Positions 25,167 through 33,667 of a stretch of DNA of 64,000 nucleotides are shown here, piece after piece. Where the stretch lies: positions 186,001-250,000 of the forward strand of contig NZ_JANCMW010000001.1 of NCBI RefSeq assembly GCF_029207565.1. The letters are read 5' to 3'. Position 1 is the stretch's first letter. The number at the start of each line of letters is the position of its first letter. A program made the position numbers and the translations under genes. The notes beneath the pieces were generated by a model. It saw nothing but the letters and a program-made list of their open reading frames with translations, ran no database searches and had not been told where the DNA came from. The DNA is from Marinobacter iranensis. Lineage in GTDB: Bacteria; Pseudomonadota; Gammaproteobacteria; Pseudomonadales; Oleiphilaceae.

Positions 25167-26177
25167 ATGATCCGCAAATCCCTTGCTGCCCTGTCTTTTG
25201 CTGCGATTGCCCCGATGGCGGCCGCACAGTCCGTAACCATGTGCGTCTTCGATGTGATTGGCGCCAACGGTGACATGTACAACATGGTCGAAGACTACGC
25301 CCTGGAAATGAAAGCCCATGGGGTCGATTTTGAATTGCGCCCCTACACCGATGAGGGTGTCGCCGTTGGTGATTTCAACTCCGGACAGTGCGATGCAGTC
25401 GCGGCGACGGATATCCGCACACGTCCATTCAATCGTTTTACCGGCAGTATCAGTGCTGTTGGCGCGATTCCCACCTATGACGACCTGAAAACGACGCTTG
25501 CCACCCTGGCCCAGCCCAAGGCGGCTCCGTTGATGAAGCAGGGTGATTATGAGGTACTCGGTATTGTTCCGGCGGGCGCCGGTTACCTGTTCGTCAATGA
25601 TCGGAGCATTGATACCGCCGGCGAGCTTGCCGGCAAGCGCATGGCCACGCTGGACTATCAAAAGGACGCCATACACATGGTGAACCATGTGAAAGCGACG
25701 GTTGTGCCCTCCGACATCACCAACTTCGCTGGCAAGTTCAATAATGGCTCGGTCGACACCGCCTACGCGCCGGCGTTCGCCTATGAGGCATTGGAGCTCT
25801 ACAAGGGCATCGGTGATGACGGTGGCATTGTCGATTATCCACTGGCGCAACTGACCATTCAGATCATTGCCCGCGACAACGTGCTGGACGATGACACGGC
25901 CCAGAAGTCCCGTGAGGTTGCCTGGGGCATGTATGGCCAGGCCATGGACCTGATTCAGCGGCAGGAGTCCGCCATTCCGGAAGAGAAATGGATTCGCATT
26001 CCCGACAGCGACATCGAAGGCTATCAGGAGATGTTTCGGGAAAACCGCCTGCAACTGCGGGATGGAACCGATGGCGCCAATAAGGTTTACCACCCGAAGA
26101 TGATGAGCCTGCTCAGCAAAATCCGCTGCTCCAGCAATCCCGGAGCCTCCGAGTGCACAGCGCCTGATCGCGAATAA
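25167..26177 (+). CDS. Periplasmic solute-binding protein, TRAP-associated (AdeT-like)
   Basis: A 336-residue secreted protein. The signal peptide spans about residues 1-20, with likely cleavage after MAAA before QSVTMCVFD. The body resembles the putative solute-binding family that includes Acinetobacter AdeT, distantly related to TRAP DctP receptors; segments such as AGELAGKRMATLDYQ and VDTAYAPAFAYEALELYKG fit. Strong ribosome site GGAGG upstream of ATG 25167. It lies 16 bp before the permease gene. The ligand is unknown; the link of AdeT to drug efflux in the literature does not fit its location in an uptake-type operon here. Confidence 0.75.
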   Translation: MIRKSLAALSFAAIAPMAAAQSVTMCVFDVIGANGDMYNMVEDYALEMKAHGVDFELRPYTDEGVAVGDFNSGQCDAVAATDIRTRPFNRFTGSISAVGAIPTYDDLKTTLATLAQPKAAPLMKQGDYEVLGIVPAGAGYLFVNDRSIDTAGELAGKRMATLDYQKDAIHMVNHVKATVVPSDITNFAGKFNNGSVDTAYAPAFAYEALELYKGIGDDGGIVDYPLAQLTIQIIARDNVLDDDTAQKSREVAWGMYGQAMDLIQRQESAIPEEKWIRIPDSDIEGYQEMFRENRLQLRDGTDGANKVYHPKMMSLLSKIRCSSNPGASECTAPDRE

Positions 26178-26193
26178 TAAAGGCTGACCCTCC

Positions 26194-28245
26194 ATGAACT
26201 GGCGAGCATTATCAGCGGCAGGCCCGAAAACGCTGTACCCCGTGCACCGGCTGCACGGGGTTATTCTCCTGCTGCTCCTTATCTTCACGCTTCTTCTGGG
26301 TATGGGGAACTCACTCCACTCGCGCATGTTGTGGGTGGGTGAACAGACCTGGCCAAACTACTACCTGCTGGACCCTGATGCCACGGAGCCAACCTGCAGG
26401 CTGGTTATGGATATCGACGCCGAGGTGGAAAAGCGGGTTGAGGCATACGAACCGGATCCGGACGACCTGTTCAGCTCCCCGCCCGATCCGGAGTCAATCC
26501 GGAAATCCCTGGAGAAGAACCTGGCGTTGTGTCAGGAAAAGCATTTCCTCTACCAGGAGAACCAGAAGCACGCCACAGAGGCACTGGCCATGTACAAGGC
26601 CGTGGAGCAGGGGTTCGCGGATTTCCTGCTGGACAACATTGAGCTCACCAAGTTCCTGTTCATTGCCATGTTCGCCATGGCTGCCGCGATTTCCGCCTTT
26701 GATGCCGATCACATTGCCCTGCGATTGCCCCGGAACCGGGCTGAATGGCGGCTGAGCCAGGGCATGCAGTTGGTGGTCAACGGGCTGATGGTGTATTCCC
26801 TGTTCTCCTATGCGGGCAGGCTATCCTCTTCGCCCGGTTCAGACGATACCTCTTTGCTGCAATATGCCTGGGCGGCTGTCTTCGGTCTGTTCATGGTGAT
26901 CAACTTGATGCGTTTTGCGTCGGTACCAGCGCGAATGAGGTCGGGCTCTCTGGCTGCGTCTTCCGGCCTCGTGCTGCCGTTGTATTGCGCGATGGGCCTG
27001 ATCGCCATGAGTTACTTCTTCTTCGTGGATGGCTACTCATCCGGCCTCGCCATCTATTTCGGCATGATGACGAACCTGTCGTCGATGTTTATCAATATCG
27101 GCCTCTACGTATTGGTGGGTATGGCGTTGAAGCAGACCCGCATTCCGGACCTGTTGTTGAATGTCATCAAGCCTTATCATCTGCCCGCACCCATGCTGGC
27201 CTCGGTGATGATATTCGCCACGGCGTTCCCCACCGCGTTTACCGGTGCGTCGGGGATTTTCATCCTGGCCGTGGGCGGAGTTGTCTACGACGAGATGCGC
27301 AAGAGCGGCGCGGGGCGACAGCTATCGCTGGCGACCACTGCCATGTCCGGCAGCCTGGGTGTGGTCCTGAACCCCTGCCTGCTGATCGTGGTGGTGGCAG
27401 CGTTGAACAAGGAAGTGACCACCTCGGAAATGTACGGCTGGGGCTTCTGGGTGTTCATTATGTCGGCGACCCTGTTTTCCGTGGTCGTCTGCAAAACCCA
27501 GGGCAACTGGAAGCCCCGCCCGGCCCCGGGTGCCTTCAGGAAGTCGCTGGCGCAGCTCCGGCCCCTGGTGCCTTACGCCGCCGTTACGGCTGCAGTCATC
27601 CTCGCCATATGGGTCATACTCGGTCTCGGATTCAACGAATACAGCGCACCGATGATCCTGCCACTGGTGATGCTGGCCTTGGTCTATCTGGACGCAGGCA
27701 AGGATCATGATGAACAGGGGCTGTCGAGGTTCCGCGCGTTCTGCATGAGAACAACATCGGCTGCGAGTGATTCCGCTGTGCATATTGGCGCACTGCTGGC
27801 CCTGATCGGTTTCTCGATCTGCCTCGGCGGTATTCTGGAGCGCTCCGACGTGGTCCACGCGCTATTCCCGGAAAACCTGACCAGCCCCTGGGTCGCGATG
27901 CTGGTAATCGTAGTGATGCTTACCGTCATTGGCATGGTTATGGATCCGTTTGGCGCGGTTATCCTGGTGTCAGCGACGATTGCCCAGCCGGCAATCCAGC
28001 TGGGGATCGATCCTCTGCACTTCTGGATTGTGTGCCTGGTGGCCTTTGAATTGGGCTACCTGAGCCCGCCGGTGGCACTGAACCATCTGCTGACGCGGCA
28101 GGTTGTGGGCGAGACCGAAGTGTTGGCTGCCGAGCGCACCGGGTCCTTCTGGCATCGATACGAGAGGCTGTTGCTGCCCCTGGTAGTGATGGGGCCAACG
28201 TTGCTGACCGCTGCCTTTGTGCCGCTGCTGTTTTACGCCCTTTAA
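26194..28245 (+). CDS. TRAP-type transporter permease, fused small and large subunits
   Basis: A 683-residue membrane protein. An N-terminal helix (about residues 23-42) is followed by a soluble region of about 100 residues. A four-helix small-subunit-like section (to about 270) then leads into a DctM-type large domain. This shows the family features FPTAFTGASGIFILAVGG, MSGSLGVVLNPC, GMVMDPFGAVILV and LSPPVALNHLL. It should import a solute delivered by the preceding binding protein, driven by a sodium gradient as in other TRAP systems. The soluble insert after the first helix is unusual and of unknown role. Confidence 0.8.
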   Translation: MNWRALSAAGPKTLYPVHRLHGVILLLLLIFTLLLGMGNSLHSRMLWVGEQTWPNYYLLDPDATEPTCRLVMDIDAEVEKRVEAYEPDPDDLFSSPPDPESIRKSLEKNLALCQEKHFLYQENQKHATEALAMYKAVEQGFADFLLDNIELTKFLFIAMFAMAAAISAFDADHIALRLPRNRAEWRLSQGMQLVVNGLMVYSLFSYAGRLSSSPGSDDTSLLQYAWAAVFGLFMVINLMRFASVPARMRSGSLAASSGLVLPLYCAMGLIAMSYFFFVDGYSSGLAIYFGMMTNLSSMFINIGLYVLVGMALKQTRIPDLLLNVIKPYHLPAPMLASVMIFATAFPTAFTGASGIFILAVGGVVYDEMRKSGAGRQLSLATTAMSGSLGVVLNPCLLIVVVAALNKEVTTSEMYGWGFWVFIMSATLFSVVVCKTQGNWKPRPAPGAFRKSLAQLRPLVPYAAVTAAVILAIWVILGLGFNEYSAPMILPLVMLALVYLDAGKDHDEQGLSRFRAFCMRTTSAASDSAVHIGALLALIGFSICLGGILERSDVVHALFPENLTSPWVAMLVIVVMLTVIGMVMDPFGAVILVSATIAQPAIQLGIDPLHFWIVCLVAFELGYLSPPVALNHLLTRQVVGETEVLAAERTGSFWHRYERLLLPLVVMGPTLLTAAFVPLLFYAL

Positions 28246-28269
28246 AAGAACAGGGACACCAGAATGAAA

Positions 28270-28301
28270 CCGCCTGTGGGGTATCCTTCAGGCGGCTTTT
28301 T
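28270..28301 (+). terminator. Rho-independent terminator of the TRAP-type operon
   Basis: CCGCCTG (28270-28276) and CAGGCGG (28289-28295) form a 7 bp stem with a 12 nt loop, followed by CTTTTT. It begins 25 bp after the permease stop codon and is the clearest intrinsic terminator in the window. Confidence 0.85.
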
Positions 28302-28417
28302 GCATCTGATAGAAAGTTTGGAACGTATCCTGTGTTATCCGCGTTGATTGGATATCATGTTGAAAAGCATAAGGCGTTGTTCTTGTCTGTCCACGATGTC
28401 GTATTGGTGAGTCTGTT

Positions 28418-31069
28418 ATGAGCCGGATTGTACCTGTCACCGCTGGTTTGATTTCCTGTGTGCTGCTATCGGGGTGTGGCGGTGGCAGTTCCGGGAGTGG
28501 TGAAGTGGAACCCGATCTCAGTGGCGGGATCGACATCGAGAGCGGTACGCGGGTGGATTCCGATACCGCCGACGACCGTCGCGTTGATCTCGCCATGAAC
28601 AACGACACAGTGGCTTCGGCCCAGACCTTGCCGCCGACCGCAACGGTGGGCGGCTACCTCAGTGCCGATGACGGTGTCTACGATACCCTCCCCCCGAACC
28701 TGTTCCGGTACTATATGGACGCCGTCGACGTGTATGCCGTAGACCTGTCTCCCGGTGACCGTATTGCCTTCCAGGTGTTCAGCGCGCCGGAGCTGTTCTT
28801 CCCCTCGACGGCGCTTCCGCCAGAACGCTCGCTCCGGATACTGAAGCAACAGGGAGGTAGCTTTGTAGCGGTGGCGTCGCAGACCGCCTCGGAGGATCTG
28901 CGGCCCCTGGTGGAGGTGCTCGACGACACCTTCGAACCGGGTTTCTACCTGATTGAAGTCAGTGCCAGCGGCGGCATCCCGTTTCGCTACGTGCTTTCCC
29001 TTGCGGGCGAGACGTCAGCCAGCGTGATGAATACCAGCTACACAGCTCCGCCGTTCATGATTGACGAGGCGGTTGTCAGCCTTGAGGCTACTGCGGGCAA
29101 CCAGCCAATGGCCGCTTCCATTGCGGCGCTGGACCAGCGAGACCTCGGCAGAGGAACCTGGCTGATGCGCCGTCACGCAACACGGAGTGTCGCCGCCATG
29201 TCCGCCAATCAAATGCAGGATGCCCGACAGGACACCCTGGACTGGGTTCGGGAGCTCCGCCAGCAGCCAGGCGTGGAGTCTGCCGAACCCAATTACCTGT
29301 ATGCGTCCCAACAGGTGTCTCCGGACAATGATCCGCTCTACAGTCGCCAGTGGAACCTGCCTCTTATACAAACACCGCTGGCATGGCAAGTTGCCCCGGA
29401 GGTGGGTGAGGGTATCGGTATCGCGGTGATGGACACCGGTGTGTTTCGGTCGCCACCGACAACCAGTGGTAATTGGCACCCGGACCTGGTTGCCAATATT
29501 CAGGTGATTTCCGGAGAAGTCATGGACTTTGTTGCTGGCGATCTTGATATCGATAAGGAAGACACTGGCCTGCGCGATGACAATCCGGCGGATCCTGGCG
29601 ACGGCAAGGCGCAAAGCAGCAATTTTCATGGCACGCACGTTGCGGGGATTGCGGCTGCTGCTGACAACAGCCTTGGAATTGTCGGGCTTGCTCCCAATGC
29701 CACCATTTACCCAGTACGGGTGCTGGGGCGTGACGGAGTGGGGTCTTCCGCGGACCTGATTGATGCCCTGAACTGGGCAGCAGCCCGTGACGAGATCGAT
29801 GTGATCAACCTCAGCCTTGGTGGCCTGGGCCCGAGTACCGCACTGAAGCAGGCCATCGATGCCGTATGGAACAACGGCAAACTGATCGTGGCCGCCGCTG
29901 GCAATCAGGGCACCGATGAGCCAACCTACCCGGCTGCTTACTCCAATGTTATCGGCGTCGGCGCCGTGGACGGAGGGAGTGCGCGCGCCTCGTACTCTAA
30001 CATTGGACAATCGGTGGATGTGGTTGCACCCGGCGGCGATGCCAGCCGGGATGCCAACCAGGACGGGACCGCAGACCTCATCATCAGTACCTGGGGCCGA
30101 GATGACACAGGTACGTTCGAACCCGGGTACGCCGGCCTTCAGGGCACCTCCATGGCAGCCCCGCATGTGGCAGGCGTTTACGCCCTGATGAAAGCCCAGG
30201 TACCGGCATTGACACCGGCCAGCTTCCGAAGTTTCCTGATAAACGGCGACCTGACCGACGAGGTGGGCCCCGCGTTTGAATACGGAGCGGGTCTGATCAA
30301 CGCACTGGCAGCCATGGACGCCGTGCTGGATGGCAATTTCCCAATCACCCTTGGCTCTTCACCAACAGCGCTACAATTCAATTCGGCGGTGCTCAGCGAG
30401 GAGCTTGTGTTTTCCATCTATCCAGAAGGGGAGAGCGTCACCATTACCGATGTCGATCCTGGTGCACCGTGGCTGGAGGTCGGGGAGTTCAGTAGTGATC
30501 CATCGCTGCCGTTGACGGTAACCGCGAATACTTCCGGGCTGGAAGACAACAGGCGCTACACCACGGAACTGGTGATTTCCTACCGGCCGGAGGGTGGCGC
30601 CGTGGCCACTCTCACCGTTCCGGTTTCCCTCCGCCTGGGCAGTTCGCCGGATGAACGTGACGCCGGCCGGCATTACGTACTGCTGGTGAGCGCGGATGAC
30701 GAGCGTGAGACTCTCGAGCAAGTGGTGGCTTCGGCCACGCAGGGCCGGTACCGCTTTGCCTTCGACGAGCTGGAACCCGGGGAATATTTCCTGGTTGCCG
30801 GCACGGATATGGACAACAACGGCCTGATTTGCGAGAACGGAGAGGCCTGCGCCGAATACCCGGTGAACGGCCTGCCTGAAAAAATCGTTATTGGCGAGGA
30901 GCCGCTTGGCGGGGTAAGGTTGAGCACCAGCTTCCGCCGACCCACGATCACCTCCCTGGGCCTTCCAAGGGTGGGTTTTGAGGGGTATCGCCTGAAACCG
31001 GAATCCAAATCGGAACGGAAACAGGAGATGGGCGGCGATCCGGTTCGCAACCTGGAGAACAACCGTTGA
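28418..31069 (+). CDS. Subtilisin-like (S8) serine protease lipoprotein
   Basis: An 883-residue predicted outer-envelope protease. The signal peptide ends in lipobox LLSGC (Cys about residue 21), followed by a Gly/Ser-rich linker. The catalytic triad is visible as Asp in GIAVMDTGVF, His in NFHGTHVAGIAAA and Ser in GTSMAAPHVAG, spanning about residues 335-585. A propeptide-like region with LRQQPGVESAEPNYLY lies just before the catalytic domain. The C-terminal third has beta-rich, surface-type sequence. Its stop overlaps the next gene by 4 bp (TTGA), coupling it to a PrcB-like lipoprotein. Confidence 0.88.
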   Translation: MSRIVPVTAGLISCVLLSGCGGGSSGSGEVEPDLSGGIDIESGTRVDSDTADDRRVDLAMNNDTVASAQTLPPTATVGGYLSADDGVYDTLPPNLFRYYMDAVDVYAVDLSPGDRIAFQVFSAPELFFPSTALPPERSLRILKQQGGSFVAVASQTASEDLRPLVEVLDDTFEPGFYLIEVSASGGIPFRYVLSLAGETSASVMNTSYTAPPFMIDEAVVSLEATAGNQPMAASIAALDQRDLGRGTWLMRRHATRSVAAMSANQMQDARQDTLDWVRELRQQPGVESAEPNYLYASQQVSPDNDPLYSRQWNLPLIQTPLAWQVAPEVGEGIGIAVMDTGVFRSPPTTSGNWHPDLVANIQVISGEVMDFVAGDLDIDKEDTGLRDDNPADPGDGKAQSSNFHGTHVAGIAAAADNSLGIVGLAPNATIYPVRVLGRDGVGSSADLIDALNWAAARDEIDVINLSLGGLGPSTALKQAIDAVWNNGKLIVAAAGNQGTDEPTYPAAYSNVIGVGAVDGGSARASYSNIGQSVDVVAPGGDASRDANQDGTADLIISTWGRDDTGTFEPGYAGLQGTSMAAPHVAGVYALMKAQVPALTPASFRSFLINGDLTDEVGPAFEYGAGLINALAAMDAVLDGNFPITLGSSPTALQFNSAVLSEELVFSIYPEGESVTITDVDPGAPWLEVGEFSSDPSLPLTVTANTSGLEDNRRYTTELVISYRPEGGAVATLTVPVSLRLGSSPDERDAGRHYVLLVSADDERETLEQVVASATQGRYRFAFDELEPGEYFLVAGTDMDNNGLICENGEACAEYPVNGLPEKIVIGEEPLGGVRLSTSFRRPTITSLGLPRVGFEGYRLKPESKSERKQEMGGDPVRNLENNR

Positions 31070-31557
31070 CCGTTCGTTTTACACTTTTAACGATCCTTGC
31101 GCTTGCCCTGACACTGGCAGCAGGCTGCGCTGTCAATCGCTCGGCAACCGCCGATGGTGCTCCCCTGGCACGACAGGTCACCGAGTCTGACCATTGTGGC
31201 CTGACGGCACCGGGGCTGGTGTATGTCAGCAACGCCCGGGATCTGGATAAGCTTGCGAGCCTGCCTTCCGGAAATCTGGCGCTGAACAAACTCAGGGCTA
31301 TCGATTTTGAGCAGGAGCACCTGGTGCTGGTTGGCCTGGGGCAAAAACCCACCGGTGGCTACGGCCTGACGCTACAGTCCGCAAACATTGTGGATGATGT
31401 CCTGGAGCTGGTGGTCAGGGCACGGCAGCCAGCTGCAGACGCCATGGTGACCCAGGCACTGACGACACCCTGTGCGGTTATCGCCATCAGCCCCAATGAC
31501 TGGGAGGAAATGCGGGTGTCTGGTGATGGCATCGGGACCTATACCCGTCAGAGATAA
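31066..31557 (+). CDS. PrcB-like protease complex lipoprotein
   Basis: A 163-residue predicted lipoprotein; signal peptide ends in lipobox LAAGC (Cys about residue 21). The C-terminal half contains KPTGGYGLTLQSA, the signature of the PrcB C-terminal domain, named after the PrcB subunit of the Treponema subtilisin-type protease complex. The start is TTG at 31066, inside the stop codon of the upstream S8 protease gene, so translation is probably coupled. The pairing with an S8 protease repeats the Treponema association. Function here is inferred to be assembly or regulation of that protease. Confidence 0.72.
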   Translation: MTVRFTLLTILALALTLAAGCAVNRSATADGAPLARQVTESDHCGLTAPGLVYVSNARDLDKLASLPSGNLALNKLRAIDFEQEHLVLVGLGQKPTGGYGLTLQSANIVDDVLELVVRARQPAADAMVTQALTTPCAVIAISPNDWEEMRVSGDGIGTYTRQR

Positions 31558-31671
31558 CCACGGCGGAATCGCGCTGGTCGACACCGGCACAAAACAACCG
31601 TTGATCTTTCCCCGCGAATCCCTAAGCTATGGGCCAGTTTCATAACAAACCCGTGGAGTTGCTTCCTTCCC

Positions 31672-33567
31672 ATGAGCCAGAAACAGTACAACGCCGATGC
31701 CATAGAAGTCCTCAGTGGCCTGGACCCGGTTCGCAAGCGTCCGGGCATGTACACCGACACCAGTCGCCCCAACCATCTGGCTCAGGAAGTCATTGATAAC
31801 AGCGTTGACGAAGCCCTTGCAGGCCATGCCCGCCGTATTGATGTCATCCTCCACAGCGACGGTTCTCTCAGCGTGGAAGACGACGGCCGCGGTATGCCCG
31901 TGGATATGCATAAGGAGCATGGTGTCCCGGGTGTGGAGCTGATCCTCACCCGCCTCCATGCCGGTGGCAAGTTCACCCAGGGCAACTACAACTTTTCCGG
32001 TGGTTTGCACGGGGTAGGGGTTTCGGTCGTCAATGCCCTGTCGACCCACCTTGAGGTGTTGATCAAACGCGATGGGCAACTGCACCGGATGACCTTCGCC
32101 AACGGCTATAAGGAAACCGACCTTGCTGTTGTCGACACCGTTGGCAAACGGAACACTGGCACCCGGTTGAAGTTCACACCGGATTCGAGCTATTTCGACA
32201 GCCCGAAATTTTCCGTCAGTCGTTTGCGCCATAACCTCCGCGCCAAGGCGGTACTTTGCCCGGGCCTGAATATTACCTTCCTGCAGGAGCAGACAGGCGA
32301 CAAGGACGAGTGGTGCTACGAGGGCGGTCTGCGCGACTATCTGCGTACCGAACTGGCCGACATCGAGGCGGTACCGCTGGAGCCGTTCACCGGCAGCTTC
32401 TCCGGTAACAAGGAAGCCGTGGACTGGGCCATCCAGTGGTTGCCCGAAGGCGGCGAAGCGGTGATGGAAAGCTACGTTAACCTGATCCCCACCGCCCAGG
32501 GCGGCACTCACGTTAATGGCCTGCGCACGGGCCTGCTGGAGGCGATGCGGGAGTTCTGCGAATTCCGCAGCCTGCTGCCCCGTGGGGTGAAACTGTCTCC
32601 CGAAGACATATGGGAACGCTGCGCTTATGTGCTGTCGTTCAAGATGCAGGAACCCCAGTTTTCCGGGCAGACCAAGGAGCGGCTGTCATCCCGCGAAGCC
32701 GCCGCGTTCATCTCCGGTGTGGTCAAGGATGCGTTCAGCCTTTGGCTCAACCAACACACCGACATCGCCGAAGTGCTGGCGGAACTGTTTATCAACAACG
32801 CCCAGCGCCGTCTTCGAGCCAGCAAGAAAGTTGCCCGCAAGAGGGTCACCTCCGGCCCGGCACTGCCCGGCAAGCTGGCGGACTGCTCCGGCAGCGACAG
32901 CAACCGCTCCGAGCTCTTCCTGGTGGAAGGTGACTCCGCCGGCGGCTCCGCCAAGCAGGCCCGCGACCGGGAATTCCAGGCGGTGATGCCGCTGCGGGGC
33001 AAGATACTCAATACCTGGGAAGTGGACTCCAGTGAGATCCTTGCCTCACAGGAAGTCCACGACATTGCGGTTGCCATTGGGGTAGACCCCAGTTCCGACA
33101 AGATGGACGGCCTGCGCTACAACAAGATCTGCATTCTTGCCGATGCAGACTCCGACGGCCTGCACATCGCCACCTTGCTGTGCGCACTGTTCGTCAAACA
33201 CTTCCGCCCGCTGGTGGCTGCCGGCCATGTGTTTGTTGCCATGCCGCCCCTGTACCGGGTGGACCTGGGCAAGGAAACCTTCTATGCCCTGGACGAACAC
33301 GAAAAGCAGGGCATCCTCGACCGCCTGGCCGCCGAGAACCGCAGAGGCAAGGTTTCCGTCACCCGCTTCAAGGGCCTGGGTGAGATGAACCCGCTGCAGC
33401 TCCGCGAAACCACCATGGCGCCGGACACCCGTCGGCTGGTTATGCTCACCATCGCGGACGGCGACGACACCGACAGCCGCATGGATATGCTGCTGGGCAA
33501 GAAGCGGGCGTCTGATCGTCGGATATGGCTGGAAACCTACGGGAACATGGCCGATATCGAAGTGTGA
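31672..33567 (+). CDS. parE: DNA topoisomerase IV subunit B
   Basis: A 631-residue GHKL ATPase subunit of the chromosome-decatenating type II topoisomerase. ATP-site residues are in EVIDNSVDEALAGHA and VEDDGRGMPVD; the glycine-rich loop is GGLHGVGVSVVNALS. The TOPRIM domain has LFLVEGDSAGGSAKQ and ADADSDGLHIATL. Start ATG at 31672, family length normal. Its partner parC lies about 7 kb downstream on the same strand with five transport, signalling and envelope genes plus one small gene between. Confidence 0.96.
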   Translation: MSQKQYNADAIEVLSGLDPVRKRPGMYTDTSRPNHLAQEVIDNSVDEALAGHARRIDVILHSDGSLSVEDDGRGMPVDMHKEHGVPGVELILTRLHAGGKFTQGNYNFSGGLHGVGVSVVNALSTHLEVLIKRDGQLHRMTFANGYKETDLAVVDTVGKRNTGTRLKFTPDSSYFDSPKFSVSRLRHNLRAKAVLCPGLNITFLQEQTGDKDEWCYEGGLRDYLRTELADIEAVPLEPFTGSFSGNKEAVDWAIQWLPEGGEAVMESYVNLIPTAQGGTHVNGLRTGLLEAMREFCEFRSLLPRGVKLSPEDIWERCAYVLSFKMQEPQFSGQTKERLSSREAAAFISGVVKDAFSLWLNQHTDIAEVLAELFINNAQRRLRASKKVARKRVTSGPALPGKLADCSGSDSNRSELFLVEGDSAGGSAKQARDREFQAVMPLRGKILNTWEVDSSEILASQEVHDIAVAIGVDPSSDKMDGLRYNKICILADADSDGLHIATLLCALFVKHFRPLVAAGHVFVAMPPLYRVDLGKETFYALDEHEKQGILDRLAAENRRGKVSVTRFKGLGEMNPLQLRETTMAPDTRRLVMLTIADGDDTDSRMDMLLGKKRASDRRIWLETYGNMADIEV

Positions 33568-33667
33568 TTGGCGGCATATTGCTTTTAGTGCTTTAAACAG
33601 TATCCTTTATTCTTTCTAAGTCTTCAGCAAACTCGTTATCCTGCCCCTTTTGTTCAAGGGACACCAA

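Noticed and set aside
25161..26327. 388-codon open frame antisense to the solute-binding protein gene
   Set aside because: The plus-strand gene has a signal peptide, a strong ribosome site and family resemblance; the antisense frame has none.
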